Source of the DNA: Methylobacterium soli
GTDB lineage: Bacteria; Pseudomonadota; Alphaproteobacteria; Rhizobiales; Beijerinckiaceae
DNA length: 64,000 nucleotides
Reading direction: 5' to 3'
Assembly (NCBI RefSeq): GCF_008806385.1
Contig: NZ_VZZK01000030.1
Coordinates: forward strand, 1 to 64,000
Made by a program: the position numbers and the translations under genes. Positions 15,426-24,005 of the stretch are shown in pieces. The notes under the pieces are model-generated. The model saw nothing but the letters and a program-made list of their open reading frames with translations, had not been told where the DNA came from and searched no databases. The stretch's first letter is position 1, and every line of letters starts with the position of its first letter.

Positions 15426-16157
15426 ATGGCAGTCCTTAGCACCCTCGTGAAAACCATCGCAGACGTCGAGGGTATGGATGACGTTCAGGTGGGATGGATT
15501 GCTCGACACCTGAGAGAGGCTGGACTTATCTCACAGGGAGGACGCGGGCGAGGTGGTGCGCAAATGAGCACAGCGGACGCCGCGAATCTCTTGATCGGGG
15601 TGAATGCTTCTACCTCGGCCAAGGATGCGGTTGCTGCGGTCTACCACTACCGAGAGCTGGTATGTTCACGATTATCGCTTCGCAGCGACATCATGTTTGA
15701 AGGCGTATTCAAAGTGGGAAAGAGATTTGGCGAAACCTTAGAGGCGTTGATCGTCTCTGCAACTCCCATGAATGGGATTGCGTCTGAAATGGAGATGAGT
15801 TTGCTGTCAAACGCACAATTCTTTGACATATTCGCGCTCTCCTTTGGCAACAATAAAATCGGCGATTTCTGGGACATACTCGAGAAGGCTAGGCCAAGTC
15901 TGCATAGGGTAATAGGCACATCCATTAAGTTTTTCCGGCCTGTAGCCAGAGTATCCATTGAGGCAGCGGACACAGGCTATTCACCTGATAATCTTCCGCC
16001 TGCCCCGCCGCCAGACGAGCCTGAAGAAATTGAAAAATGGAGAGTTATGTCTGCGGAATTTCATGGAGGTTGTGGCGATAATTGCTGTGATCGCAAAGAT
16101 CAGTCCGAGATAAGCTTTCGAACTATCATGGCTGTAGCGGCCGTTATAGCCTCTTAG
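15426..16157 (+). CDS. unknown element-borne protein, 243 aa
   Basis: The N-terminal 60 residues look like a winged-helix or homeodomain-like segment (VQVGWIARHLREAGLISQGG, then GRGRGGAQMSTADAANLLIG), a pattern common in phage and element regulators. The middle is helical and hydrophobic, and the C terminus contains PPAPPPDEP and a cysteine cluster (HGGCGDNCCDRKD). Codon use is more AT-rich than the flanking chromosome, consistent with transfer. Divergent from the integrase with 117 bp between, so the intergenic stretch probably contains the regulatory region of the element. Family not recognised. Confidence 0.6.
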   Translation: MAVLSTLVKTIADVEGMDDVQVGWIARHLREAGLISQGGRGRGGAQMSTADAANLLIGVNASTSAKDAVAAVYHYRELVCSRLSLRSDIMFEGVFKVGKRFGETLEALIVSATPMNGIASEMEMSLLSNAQFFDIFALSFGNNKIGDFWDILEKARPSLHRVIGTSIKFFRPVARVSIEAADTGYSPDNLPPAPPPDEPEEIEKWRVMSAEFHGGCGDNCCDRKDQSEISFRTIMAVAAVIAS

Positions 16158-16169
16158 CTGGAGAAGGTC

Positions 16170-16415
16170 ATGACTGACGTTAAAACTTCCCCGTCTCGGG
16201 GGAACGGGAGCGACTTGTCGCTTTCTGAAGATCTTATGACGGGGGCTGAGGCGATTGCCGAGTTTATCTTCGGCGACGCCTCGGATGCTAATAGGCGTCG
16301 CGTCTACCATGCGAGCGATAAGCTCGGTCTCCCCACCTTCAAGCTCGGTGGCACGATCTGCGCTCGCCGCAGCACCATCCTGGCGTGGATTGAAAGGCAG
16401 GAGCGAGTGATATGA
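16170..16415 (+). CDS. helix-turn-helix (excisionase-like) protein, 81 aa
   Basis: A small DNA-binding protein with the MerR/excisionase-like order LMTGAEAIAEFIFGDASDAN … RRVYHASDKLGLPTFKLGG … ARRSTILAWIERQE: a helix-turn-helix followed by a beta-wing and the final W-I helix. GGAGAAGG precedes the ATG. Such proteins steer the integrase towards excision or regulate element genes. Its stop overlaps the next start (ATGA at 16412-16415), putting it in an operon with the four downstream genes. Confidence 0.7.
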   Translation: MTDVKTSPSRGNGSDLSLSEDLMTGAEAIAEFIFGDASDANRRRVYHASDKLGLPTFKLGGTICARRSTILAWIERQERVI

Positions 16416-16867
16416 CCGCTGACCTTCGCGAAGCATTCCACATGGCAGTTGCTGCCTACCTTGAATGGAGGCATTGGAACGAAGAGCAGAGAACATGGGG
16501 ATTGTTCGTCGATGAAAATGGAAAACGCGATTATGATGCCGAGCCGGTAGTTGAATTTTTCGGAAAGGAGCGCAAGTTATCGGAAATATGTGATTATACT
16601 CTAGCTATCAAAGACGGCCTTCCTCCGCATCTGAAGGAGTTATTTCGATTGGTCGATTCGTATGAGCCGTTACTTCCGGATCTGTATTGCAACGCCGCGA
16701 AAGAAATTTCGGAGTGCATCCAGGGCGAGCTCGAGGAACAGCGCAGATCTCCTATCATCAATCCATCGCTTGTAGACAAAATTCGTGAGCGTTCTTTTCG
16801 TGCGGGGGTGAGCGTTGCTCTTCAGGCAGTAAGCCAGAATTTCGCTGGCGAGTTGGAAGCTCAATGA
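16412..16867 (+). CDS. unknown element-borne protein, 151 aa
   Basis: A soluble, mostly helical protein (AFHMAVAAYLEWRHWNEEQR, then HLKELFRLVDSYEPLLPDLY). No signal peptide, membrane segment or known motif is seen. It is AT-rich compared with the chromosome. Start and stop codons overlap both neighbours, so it is translated as part of the excisionase-like operon. Not recognised; probably specific to this family of integrative elements. Confidence 0.6.
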   Translation: MTADLREAFHMAVAAYLEWRHWNEEQRTWGLFVDENGKRDYDAEPVVEFFGKERKLSEICDYTLAIKDGLPPHLKELFRLVDSYEPLLPDLYCNAAKEISECIQGELEEQRRSPIINPSLVDKIRERSFRAGVSVALQAVSQNFAGELEAQ

Positions 16868-16878
16868 GGAGCGAGGAT

Positions 16879-17130
16879 ATGACCGCGGTCGTACTTCCCT
16901 TTCACTTCGCCAGGCGCTTCCCCCAGATCCGGAGGACGGCTGGCTACATGACCACAGTGCCGGCCAACCACGCTGAGGGGCACCTCCGTGAGCAGCTTCG
17001 GCGGCTTGAGGGTAGCCTTCGCAAGAAGGGCGTCGCTAAGTCTCTTATTCGCTCAGAGGTGGCTTCCTATGAAGGCGCCATCCGTGCGCACCTTTGGCGC
17101 CTCTTGCTGAGTCATGGAGGCGCGGCATGA
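16879..17130 (+). CDS. DUF6074-like small protein, 83 aa
   Basis: ATG 16879 is chosen because GAGGAG sits 7 bases upstream and the product begins MTAVVLPFHFARRFPQIRRT, the typical start of this family; ATG 16864, overlapping the previous stop, would add five residues. The rest is helical: EGHLREQLRRLEGSLRKKGV … YEGAIRAHLWRLLLSHGG. Similar proteins are frequent beside integrase and replication genes in Methylobacterium and Rhizobiales. Function unknown. The next gene begins inside its last codons. Confidence 0.65.
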   Translation: MTAVVLPFHFARRFPQIRRTAGYMTTVPANHAEGHLREQLRRLEGSLRKKGVAKSLIRSEVASYEGAIRAHLWRLLLSHGGAA

Positions 17131-17630
17131 AAGGCCCTGATCACAAGGGCAACCCGAATAAGCGGGCTCCCTTCGTGTCACTGCCCCTTTGGCTCATTGA
17201 GACGGCGGCATGGAAGCACCTCAGCGCGGAAGCAAGGGCGCTCTACGTCGAGTTGAAGGCGCAATACAAAGGCATCAACAATGGCCGGATCGTGTTCTCG
17301 ACTCGGCAGGCGGCGAAAGCACTGAACCTCAGCAAGAACACGGCGGCTGCTCTCTTCCGGGAATTGCAGGAGCACGGATTCATCGAGCGGATGATCTGCG
17401 GGAGCTTCGAGAGTCGTAAGGATCGAAAGGCGAGCGAATGGCGCCTGACCGAGCATGTCTGCGACGTCACCGGGCAGATCGCCAGCAAGGAGTTCGCCAG
17501 CTGGAGAGAAGGCAGCAATTTCAGAGTCCCGAGAGAGGGACAGGGTGTCTCTCAGACGGGACAGGGTGTCCCTCACCGCGGACTGTATGGAGCACATAAG
17601 CCTAGAGCTGTCCCTCAGGGCGCACTGTGA
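17127..17630 (+). CDS. winged-helix protein, probable replication initiator of the element
   Basis: 167 residues from ATG 17127, overlapping the previous TGA. After FVSLPLWLIETAAWKHLSAE it reads ARALYVELKAQYKG, then STRQAAKALNLSKNTAAALF and RELQEHGFIERM. This is a winged-helix domain of the kind found at the N terminus of plasmid and element replication proteins and phage replisome organisers. The C-terminal 50 residues are rich in Gly, Gln and Arg (GQGVSQTGQGVPHRG) and may be disordered. It could alternatively act as a transcription regulator. Confidence 0.6.
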   Translation: MKGPDHKGNPNKRAPFVSLPLWLIETAAWKHLSAEARALYVELKAQYKGINNGRIVFSTRQAAKALNLSKNTAAALFRELQEHGFIERMICGSFESRKDRKASEWRLTEHVCDVTGQIASKEFASWREGSNFRVPREGQGVSQTGQGVPHRGLYGAHKPRAVPQGAL

Positions 17631-17793
17631 AACAGGATTTGGTCCTTTCACAGTCCCCCTAGAGGTACACATCTAATCTACCAGGGAGAGAGCGCAGCGA
17701 GCGCCGCACCTCCCTATCCAGCCATCATCAATTCGAGATCAGCCGTGAAATCAGCGGCTGTGCGACCTCGAGCTATCGAGGAAGGAGAAACCT

Positions 17794-18840
17794 ATGCCCG
17801 ACTTCAGCGAAGCAAGTTCGACACGGGCTGCTGCAGCCCGCTTTGCTCATGAGTGCGAAATTCCAAGGGCTGCCTACAGTGGCACGCTGACGATTGGGGA
17901 ACTGCGCTTCCCATGCTCAGTGCTAGATGATGAAACTCGGATCCTCACCCAATCAGATTTCATGAGAGGGATGGGAATGTATTACAGCGGCTGGGTAGCG
18001 AAAAATCGGCCGCCGGAAGACGCTGCTGCAGAAATCCCGCATTTTCTCTCTTTCAGGGGCCTAAAACCCTATGTTGACAGGCACTTAGGTGGGCTGCAGT
18101 CGATCGCCGTAAAGTACCGCCCTGAGAAGGGGGGAGTAGCTCACGGTATCAGAGCAGAAATAATCACGCGGATCTGTTTCGTGTGGCTAGATGCGGATCG
18201 GGAAGGAAAGCTGCGTGTAAGGCAAAAAGCCATTGCTGAGAGGGCCGAAATGCTCATAAGAGCTCTGGCCCATACGGGAATCATAGCGCTGGTTGATGAG
18301 GCTACTGGATTCCAAGGGGTCAGAGGCATTGACGCACTGCAATCAGTCCTCGATGGCGTGCTCAGGAAGGAATTGGCTGCCTGGGCGAAACGATTTCCTG
18401 ACGAGTTTTACAGGCAAATATTCCGACTTAGAGGATGGGAGTGGAAGGGCAGGCACATCAATCCTCCGCAAGTCGTGGGTATTTATACCAATGACCTCAT
18501 ATACGAGCGTCTGCTCCCTGGGATTAGGGAAGATCTTGTAACGAAGATGCCGAAGACGCCTGCCGGCAACCGGCGCGGCAAGCTGCAGCAGCTATTTAAC
18601 GAGGATGTCGGTCATCCGATACTCGCCCAGCATCTGCACGCCGTCATAACGCTGATGAAGGGCGCGTCGAGCTGGGACCAATTCAAGCTGATGCTCGATA
18701 TGGCATTGCCCCGGAAGGGAGACACGCTTCAGCTTCCTTTTCCTCCGGCACGTGATCACACGGAGTTGCAGCCACTTCCAGTGCGAGCTGACCCACTCAT
18801 GAGTGCAAATACAGCTATCTGCACTGCAAATTCCTTCTGA
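17794..18840 (+). CDS. P63C domain-containing protein, 348 aa
   Basis: Start ATG 17794 with GGAAGGAG upstream. The sequence follows the P63C pattern closely: LRFPCSVLDDETRILTQSDF, IRAEIITRICFVWLDADREG, ALVDEATGFQGVRGIDALQS, KRFPDEFYRQIFRLRGWEWK, VGIYTNDLIYERLLPGI and EDVGHPILAQHLHAVITLMK. P63C (PF10546) proteins occur on phages and integrative elements; the molecular function is not established. Its position after the replication-type gene suggests a core gene of this element. The last 40 residues are less conserved. Confidence 0.88.
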   Translation: MPDFSEASSTRAAAARFAHECEIPRAAYSGTLTIGELRFPCSVLDDETRILTQSDFMRGMGMYYSGWVAKNRPPEDAAAEIPHFLSFRGLKPYVDRHLGGLQSIAVKYRPEKGGVAHGIRAEIITRICFVWLDADREGKLRVRQKAIAERAEMLIRALAHTGIIALVDEATGFQGVRGIDALQSVLDGVLRKELAAWAKRFPDEFYRQIFRLRGWEWKGRHINPPQVVGIYTNDLIYERLLPGIREDLVTKMPKTPAGNRRGKLQQLFNEDVGHPILAQHLHAVITLMKGASSWDQFKLMLDMALPRKGDTLQLPFPPARDHTELQPLPVRADPLMSANTAICTANSF

Positions 18841-19012
18841 TCACCTCCGACAACGGCTTCACCTCGCAATGAGGCTGCAGACGACCCCACAAGGGGTGCG
18901 CCGAGCTCGGTACAGCTGAGCACCATCAATAACCCGATTGTCACTATGGGAGCTCCGCTTCCCCAAACGCCCTCGGCTGGCCGTGTGCCAAAGTATTGAG
19001 AGGAGATCAGCA

Positions 19013-19378
19013 GTGAAAAAAGTATCACGTAGAGAGCAGAAAAAGCTCTTGACGCACCTAAAGTTCCGGATTGAACAGCTTTCTTGGTCCGATGAGCCGG
19101 ATACGTTGACAAGGCAGGACGAAGATGACGAATTCGGTCCCGAAGCTGTCATGGATGAGCTTCACGAGTACATCAGTGAAAGCGTGAGTGATAAAGACAT
19201 CGACCGGGCCATTCTCGACCTGCCTGTGGAGTGGGAGGAGCTGATTGCCGATCTGCAGATATATATAGAAATTGGAGAGATCGGCAGGAAGGAGATGGTT
19301 AAGAGAAAGTTCGCCGGACGCAGAACGTTAGAGGGGGCTGATATTGACTTCGAGTTAACTGAGCGAGGCGAACCATGA
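19013..19378 (+). CDS. unknown acidic protein, 121 aa
   Basis: GTG 19013 is preferred over an upstream ATG at 18938 because AGGAGA lies 6 bases before it. The product begins with a basic helix (VKKVSRREQKKLLTHLKFRI), then becomes strongly acidic (TRQDEDDEFGPEAVMDELHE), with a further acidic helical region and a charged end. No motif known to me. The stop overlaps the next start (ATGA 19375-19378), so the two genes form a coupled pair of unknown function near the right part of the element. Confidence 0.55.
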   Translation: MKKVSRREQKKLLTHLKFRIEQLSWSDEPDTLTRQDEDDEFGPEAVMDELHEYISESVSDKDIDRAILDLPVEWEELIADLQIYIEIGEIGRKEMVKRKFAGRRTLEGADIDFELTERGEP

Positions 19379-19908
19379 CTTACAAGCTGACCGATATCGT
19401 TGATGCCATGCGCAGCTTCGAGGCAGACCAGTCTCTTGGTGCATCGGATGACGTTAGTCAGGCGATCGACTACATAATGTCCCTGTTTCCGGGCATCGAA
19501 CCGGAGCGATTTGCTCACGCGCTCAGTGTGTTGAAAGATGAATTCGAAGAAATAGAACTCCTGAACGAGAGGGAAGAGAGGGCTCTAGCGCGTATGCTCA
19601 CCTTCTACAGCAAGCACGATATTCCAGAGGGCACTGCATGGATTGATGCCGTGCGCGTTGTGGCCGAGACCGGCGATGCTGAGGCTCTGGCGTATCTGAA
19701 CAAGCTGGAGAGCCCTGCAAGCAGGTGTCACTATGCACTGCTAGAGGCCGCCGCTGATGCATGCCCATGCTGGAGACGAGATGCTGGGCACTTCATCTGC
19801 GACGAAGCCGTACCTGGGCCTCACACCCCCGAAGCCCTCGTAGACTGGTTCCAGATGAACCACCCTCATGACGCGCGCGCGATCGAGGCGCGTTTCGAGG
19901 AGGCGTAG
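19375..19908 (+). CDS. unknown helical-repeat-like protein, 177 aa
   Basis: The first half consists of amphipathic helices (VSQAIDYIMSLFPGIEPERF, AHALSVLKDEFEEIELLNER), and the second half resembles short alpha-helical repeats (DAVRVVAETGDAEALAYLNK), followed by a segment with Cys residues (ADACPCWRRDAGHFICDEA). It is translationally coupled to the acidic protein upstream and followed directly by a hairpin terminator. The pair could be a toxin-immunity or regulatory pair of the element, but nothing in the sequence proves this. Confidence 0.55.
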   Translation: MTYKLTDIVDAMRSFEADQSLGASDDVSQAIDYIMSLFPGIEPERFAHALSVLKDEFEEIELLNEREERALARMLTFYSKHDIPEGTAWIDAVRVVAETGDAEALAYLNKLESPASRCHYALLEAAADACPCWRRDAGHFICDEAVPGPHTPEALVDWFQMNHPHDARAIEARFEEA

Positions 19909-19936
19909 CGCGACCTACTGCTTAGCGAGGACCGAG

Positions 19937-19961
19937 CGGCCGCCCCCTAAGGCGGCCGTTT
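19937..19961 (+). terminator. rho-independent-type terminator
   Basis: A perfect 8-bp stem, CGGCCGCC at 19937-19944 and GGCGGCCG at 19951-19958, with loop CCCTAA, is followed by TTTC. It lies 29 bases after the stop of the preceding gene and closes that operon. The following stretch to 20275 has no gene I can support. Confidence 0.65.
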
Positions 19962-20275
19962 CGTGATCGGCTGCCGGCTTCAACCTTCCGAAACGTCGAG
20001 TTCTACACAGGCTTGCTCCGGCGGATCGGAGGAACTGGTGCATCAACCGGCACCGTGCTCGTTGACGCAAGCGGCCGACTAAGCGTGGTTTCTATCCATT
20101 GCGGCCCACACCCTGCGGACGCCATCATTCGGTGATGAGCCAAGCACTGGCAGCGAAGTCATTCGGGCCCGGGGGGGAGGACAAGTCGGGGAAATTACGG
20201 GCGTCCACCGCACAGGGTTTCATGCGCAGAGATTTTTTCCTGGGCGAGGAATTTGGAAATCAAGAGAGGAGACAA

Positions 20276-20665
20276 ATGGCTAGTACCCATGGCGGTTGCC
20301 GGCCTGGAGCCGGACGGAAGCGGCGGCCATTAGTGGCTCCGAGGCCGGCCTTTCTGGTGCGGGATCAGATCGAATCCTTGCCGGATACCGATTCCGGGCG
20401 GGAGAGGCGGTGTGTGCTTGCGCTAGCTGCGTACGGTGCGCGCGACGACGAGATTGGCGCTGTTGTCGGCCTGGATCCTGAAGCGCTGGTTGAACATCAT
20501 GGTAGGGATCTTGTGCATGGTCGCCTGATGCTTGGCGCCAACATCCGCCTCGAACTGCTCCGGGCTGCGACGGGCGATGGACGGCCGTGGAGCCTGGGCG
20601 CAGCGATCTACGCGCTTCGGCATTTCCTCAGCACACCATCAGCACCGCGCGGCCGTCGCGGCTGA
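20276..20665 (+). CDS. phage-type protein of unknown function, 129 aa
   Basis: ATG 20276 is chosen because GAGAGGAG lies just upstream and the product starts MASTHGGCRPGAGRKRRPL, a G-G-x-R-P-G-A-G-R-K start common among small-terminase-like and other phage DNA-binding proteins. Residues 45-75 (RRCVLALAAYGARDDEIGAV, VGLDPEALVEHH) look like a helix-turn-helix. The rest is helical. It could be a remnant or variant of a terminase small subunit, but no large subunit is present. It is the last gene before sequence of chromosomal character resumes. Confidence 0.5.
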   Translation: MASTHGGCRPGAGRKRRPLVAPRPAFLVRDQIESLPDTDSGRERRCVLALAAYGARDDEIGAVVGLDPEALVEHHGRDLVHGRLMLGANIRLELLRAATGDGRPWSLGAAIYALRHFLSTPSAPRGRRG

Positions 20666-20730
20666 GGGTTGTTTGGCCAGGACGGCTAAGCCGAACAACT
20701 CGTTCGAATGTTTGGACACGCGCTACGAGC

Positions 20731-20870
20731 GGAAGGTGGCCTGCTGCCGAAAAAGTAGACCTTCGGCTTTGCGCCCAATGCAGCCGTTCAGCCGGCGTCG
20801 GCGCTTTCTCCGAAGCGGACATCGCAGCAGCTCAGCTTATGGATCTGGATCGCGCCAGTAGCTGACCTTC
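20731..20870 (+). repeat. dispersed intergenic repeat, copy R2
   Basis: Contains GTAGACCTTCGGCTTTGCGC, then CCGAAGCGGACATCGCAGCA, and GGATCTGGATCGCGCCA, matching the other copies (R1 inverted at 11690-11815; R3; R4). It fills the middle of the 368-bp gap 20666-21033 between the element and the UvrA-like gene. The remaining sequence of that gap shows no gene or clear terminator. Because R1, R3 and R4 lie outside the element, this copy suggests that chromosomal sequence has resumed by 20.7 kb. Confidence 0.55.
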
Positions 20871-21033
20871 GATTGAAGGTACGGGAATGACCGCTCGCCA
20901 ACTGACAGCAGCCATTCGTGCGAATTTTTCGGTCCAGCGGCCATGATACCCTGATGTCGTGGCCGCCGCCTACAGGTCCGCTTCTACGGATCGGACATCT
21001 GGGCCGGCAGGCTCGAAGATCTGTAAGGGGTCA

Positions 21034-23733
21034 TCAGGGATGCTGCGGTAGCGAACCTCTGCCTTCGTACGCATCAAGCTCTTCCCGCAGGTACGGTGCC
21101 GTGCGGCTCGCCCGCGCCTCGGCTACCACCTCGGGATGGCCGGCCGCCACGACAGCGCCACCCAGGCTTCCGGCGCCGGGCCCCACGTCGATGACGTGAT
21201 CGGCCCCTGCGACGACGCGCATGTCGTGTTCGACCATGACGACCGTGTTGCCCGCATCGACCAAGCCGTTGAGCTGGAGCATGAGGCGGTCCACGTCGGT
21301 CGGGTGCAACCCTGTCGTTGGTTCGTCGAGGACGTAGAGCGTGCCCCCGCGCTGCCCCCTTTGCAACTCGGTCGCGAGCTTGATGCGCTGGGCCTCCCCG
21401 CCGGAGAGTTCAGTCGCCGGCTGGCCCAGGCGCAGGTAGCCGAGGCCGAGATCCCGCAGCACGGAGAGCGGCCGCAGCACGGACGGCTCGTCCGCGAAGG
21501 CCTCGCAGGCGTGCTCGACGGTCAGCCTGAGCACGTCCGCGATGGTCAGCCCATTCCAGGTGACCTCCAGCGTCTCCGGCGCGTAGCGGGAACCGTGGCA
21601 GGTCGGGCAGGGGGCGTAGACGCTCGGCATGAACAGGAGTTCGACGCTGACGAAACCCTCGCCCTCACAGGCCGGGCAACGGCCCTTCGCGACGTTGAAG
21701 GAAAAGCGGCCGGCGTCGTAGCGGCGCCGTCGTGCCTCGTGCGTGGCGGCGAACAGTTTCCGGACGGCGTCGAACAGGCCGGTATAGGTCGCGAGGTTCG
21801 AGCGGGGCGTGCGCCCGATCGGTTTCTGATCGACCTGGACCAGCCGACGGATCCCTTCTGTGCCGCCGACGATGCGCCCTTCGGTCGGGGCCGGCGCATC
21901 GTCGAGGGGATCCTCCGGCTCGTCGTCGGTGGCGATGGACCTGCCGAGGTGGTCGCCGACGAGTTCCAGCAAGGCCTGGCTGACGAGGCTCGATTTGCCG
22001 GAGCCCGAGATGCCCGTGACAGCGGTGAGACATCCCAGGGGGAACGAGGCCGAGACGCCGCGCAGGTTGTTGCGGACGATCCCCTCCAGGCGCAGCCATC
22101 TCGAGGGCTCGCGCCGTGGACGCAACGGCGGCTCGGCAAGTCCGAACAGGTGAATGCGGGTGCGCGACGCCTCCACCTCGCACAGGCCCTCCGGCGGGCC
22201 ACTGTAGAGCACGGAGCCCCCGTGCTCGCCCGCCGCCGGGCCGACATCGACCAGCCAATCGGCGCGACGCATCGTGCCGATGTCGTGCTCGACGACGAAT
22301 AGCGAGTTGCCCGAGGCGAGCAGCCCGGCAAGCGCGTCGTGCATGGCATCGCCGTCGGCGGGGTGCAGCCCCGCCGTGGGCTCATCGAGCACGTAGGCCA
22401 CGCCGAAGAGCTGCGAGCGGAGCTGGGTGGCAAGGCGCAGGCGCTGCAACTCGCCCGACGACAGAGTCGTGGTAACCCGGTCCAGCGACAGGTAGCCGAG
22501 GCCCAGCTCCGTGAGCGTCCCGATGCGATTGAGGAGATCGGCGGCGAGGCGCTGGGCGGCGAGCCGCTTCTCGATGGAGAGGTTCGGCGTCGCCCGCACG
22601 TCCGGCGCACCGGCATGGGCCGACGCCCCGGAGGCGGCGCGCTGAGCCCGATCCCTCCGGCCCGCTTCGCGATCGAGCGTCCCAGGGTCGGCGTTGTCGG
22701 CAGTGTCGTCATCGGGCAGCCGGTCCTCGGCGGCCGGCCGCATCGCCTCGGCGAGGTCGGAGAGCGGCATGCGCGACAAGTCTCCGATATCGAGCCCGGC
22801 GAAGGTGACCGAGAGCGCCTCGGGCTTCAGGCGCTTGCCTTGGCAAGTGGGGCAGTCCTCGCTGACGAGGTAGCTCGCCGCCCGTCGGCGCATGAGGGCG
22901 CTCTGCGAATTGGTGAAGGTACCGAGCACGTAGCGGCGGGCGCTCGTGAACGTGCCCATGTAGCTCGGCTCCAGGCGGCGCTGGCGGGCGAGCCGAGTCT
23001 GCGCCGGGGAGAGCCCGGCATAGACAGGATCCTGCGGCTGGTCGTCCGTGAACAGGATCCAGTCCCGGAGTGCCCTCGGCAGGTCCTTCCAGGGCGTGTC
23101 GACATCGACCCCCCGGCTCACCAGGATGTCCCGCAGGTTCTGCCCGCCCCAGGCTTGCGGCCAAGCCGCGACGGCGCGCTCGCGGATCGTCAGCGAAGGG
23201 TCGGGCACCATGGAAGCTTCCGTCGCGTGGTATACCCGCCCGAGCCCGCCGCAGGACGGGCAGGCACCCTGGGGCGTGTTGGGCGAGAAGTCCTCCGCGT
23301 AGAGCATCGGCTGGCCCGGCGGGTAGGTGCCGGCGCGCGAGTACATCATCCGCACGAGGCTCGACAGGGTGGTGACGCTGCCGACCGAGGAGCGGGCGCT
23401 GGGCGTGCCGCGCTGCTGCTGGAGGGCGACGGCCGGGGGCAGCCCCTCGATCGCGTCGACGTCAGGCACGCCGACCTGATCGATCATCCGCCGCGCGTAG
23501 GGTGCGACCGACTCGAAGTAGCGCCGCTGGGCCTCGGCGTAGAGCGTGCCGAAGGCGAGCGAGGACTTGCCGGAGCCGGAGACACCAGTGAACACCACGA
23601 GGGCGTCGCGTGGCACCTCAACATCGACGTCGCGCAGGTTGTGCTCCCTGGCGCCCCTCACCGTGACGTAGCCCGGCCGTCCCGCGCCTGATCGAGCAAT
23701 CCTGACCAGTTCTCTGGGCTTCGGCTGATCCAT
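21034..23733 (-). CDS. UvrA paralogue (UvrA-like tandem ABC ATPase)
   Basis: 899 residues, against about 940 for UvrA. Two ABC modules are seen: Walker A GVSGSGKSSLAFGTL near residue 50 and GISGSGKSSLVSQALL near 560, signature segments SSGELQRLRLATQL and ELSGGEAQRIKLATEL, and Walker B in VLDEPTAGLHPAD and VLDEPTTGLHPTD. Zinc-finger cysteines occur at CPSCGGLG, CPTCQGKR, CPACEGEG and CPTCHGS. Such paralogues lack parts of the UvrB-interaction region and include drug-resistance proteins of the DrrC type as well as UvrA2. About 30 low-complexity residues (DDDTADNADPG…) sit before the first signature. It is unlikely to be the only UvrA. Confidence 0.88.
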   Translation of the reverse strand: MDQPKPRELVRIARSGAGRPGYVTVRGAREHNLRDVDVEVPRDALVVFTGVSGSGKSSLAFGTLYAEAQRRYFESVAPYARRMIDQVGVPDVDAIEGLPPAVALQQQRGTPSARSSVGSVTTLSSLVRMMYSRAGTYPPGQPMLYAEDFSPNTPQGACPSCGGLGRVYHATEASMVPDPSLTIRERAVAAWPQAWGGQNLRDILVSRGVDVDTPWKDLPRALRDWILFTDDQPQDPVYAGLSPAQTRLARQRRLEPSYMGTFTSARRYVLGTFTNSQSALMRRRAASYLVSEDCPTCQGKRLKPEALSVTFAGLDIGDLSRMPLSDLAEAMRPAAEDRLPDDDTADNADPGTLDREAGRRDRAQRAASGASAHAGAPDVRATPNLSIEKRLAAQRLAADLLNRIGTLTELGLGYLSLDRVTTTLSSGELQRLRLATQLRSQLFGVAYVLDEPTAGLHPADGDAMHDALAGLLASGNSLFVVEHDIGTMRRADWLVDVGPAAGEHGGSVLYSGPPEGLCEVEASRTRIHLFGLAEPPLRPRREPSRWLRLEGIVRNNLRGVSASFPLGCLTAVTGISGSGKSSLVSQALLELVGDHLGRSIATDDEPEDPLDDAPAPTEGRIVGGTEGIRRLVQVDQKPIGRTPRSNLATYTGLFDAVRKLFAATHEARRRRYDAGRFSFNVAKGRCPACEGEGFVSVELLFMPSVYAPCPTCHGSRYAPETLEVTWNGLTIADVLRLTVEHACEAFADEPSVLRPLSVLRDLGLGYLRLGQPATELSGGEAQRIKLATELQRGQRGGTLYVLDEPTTGLHPTDVDRLMLQLNGLVDAGNTVVMVEHDMRVVAGADHVIDVGPGAGSLGGAVVAAGHPEVVAEARASRTAPYLREELDAYEGRGSLPQHP

Positions 23734-24005
23734 GGAACTTCCTCTCGATGCGTCCTTTCCCGCAGGACACCGAACGTTGCCGCGCCGACTAAAAGTTCAG
23801 GAGCGCGGGAGCTACCCCCAGGAGAAACCGTCGTCAGGCTGGAACCGACCTCTCACGCTAAAAGGTGGATGGTCCGAAAGAGGCCAGAAGTTCGCGCTCA
23901 CTTGGTCCAATCTGCGCCCCCGATGATGGGTTGCAGCGCTTCCGCGGTGCGCCTGCGAGCACAGTCGCCTGACGTCGTCGATGAGGGCGTGCCAGGGGGT
24001 CGCCA

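Noticed and set aside
21136-23691. Two long plus-strand frames (388 and 450 codons) over the UvrA-like gene
   Set aside because: Antisense to a fully conserved ABC protein; His/Arg/Gly-rich composition and no motifs.
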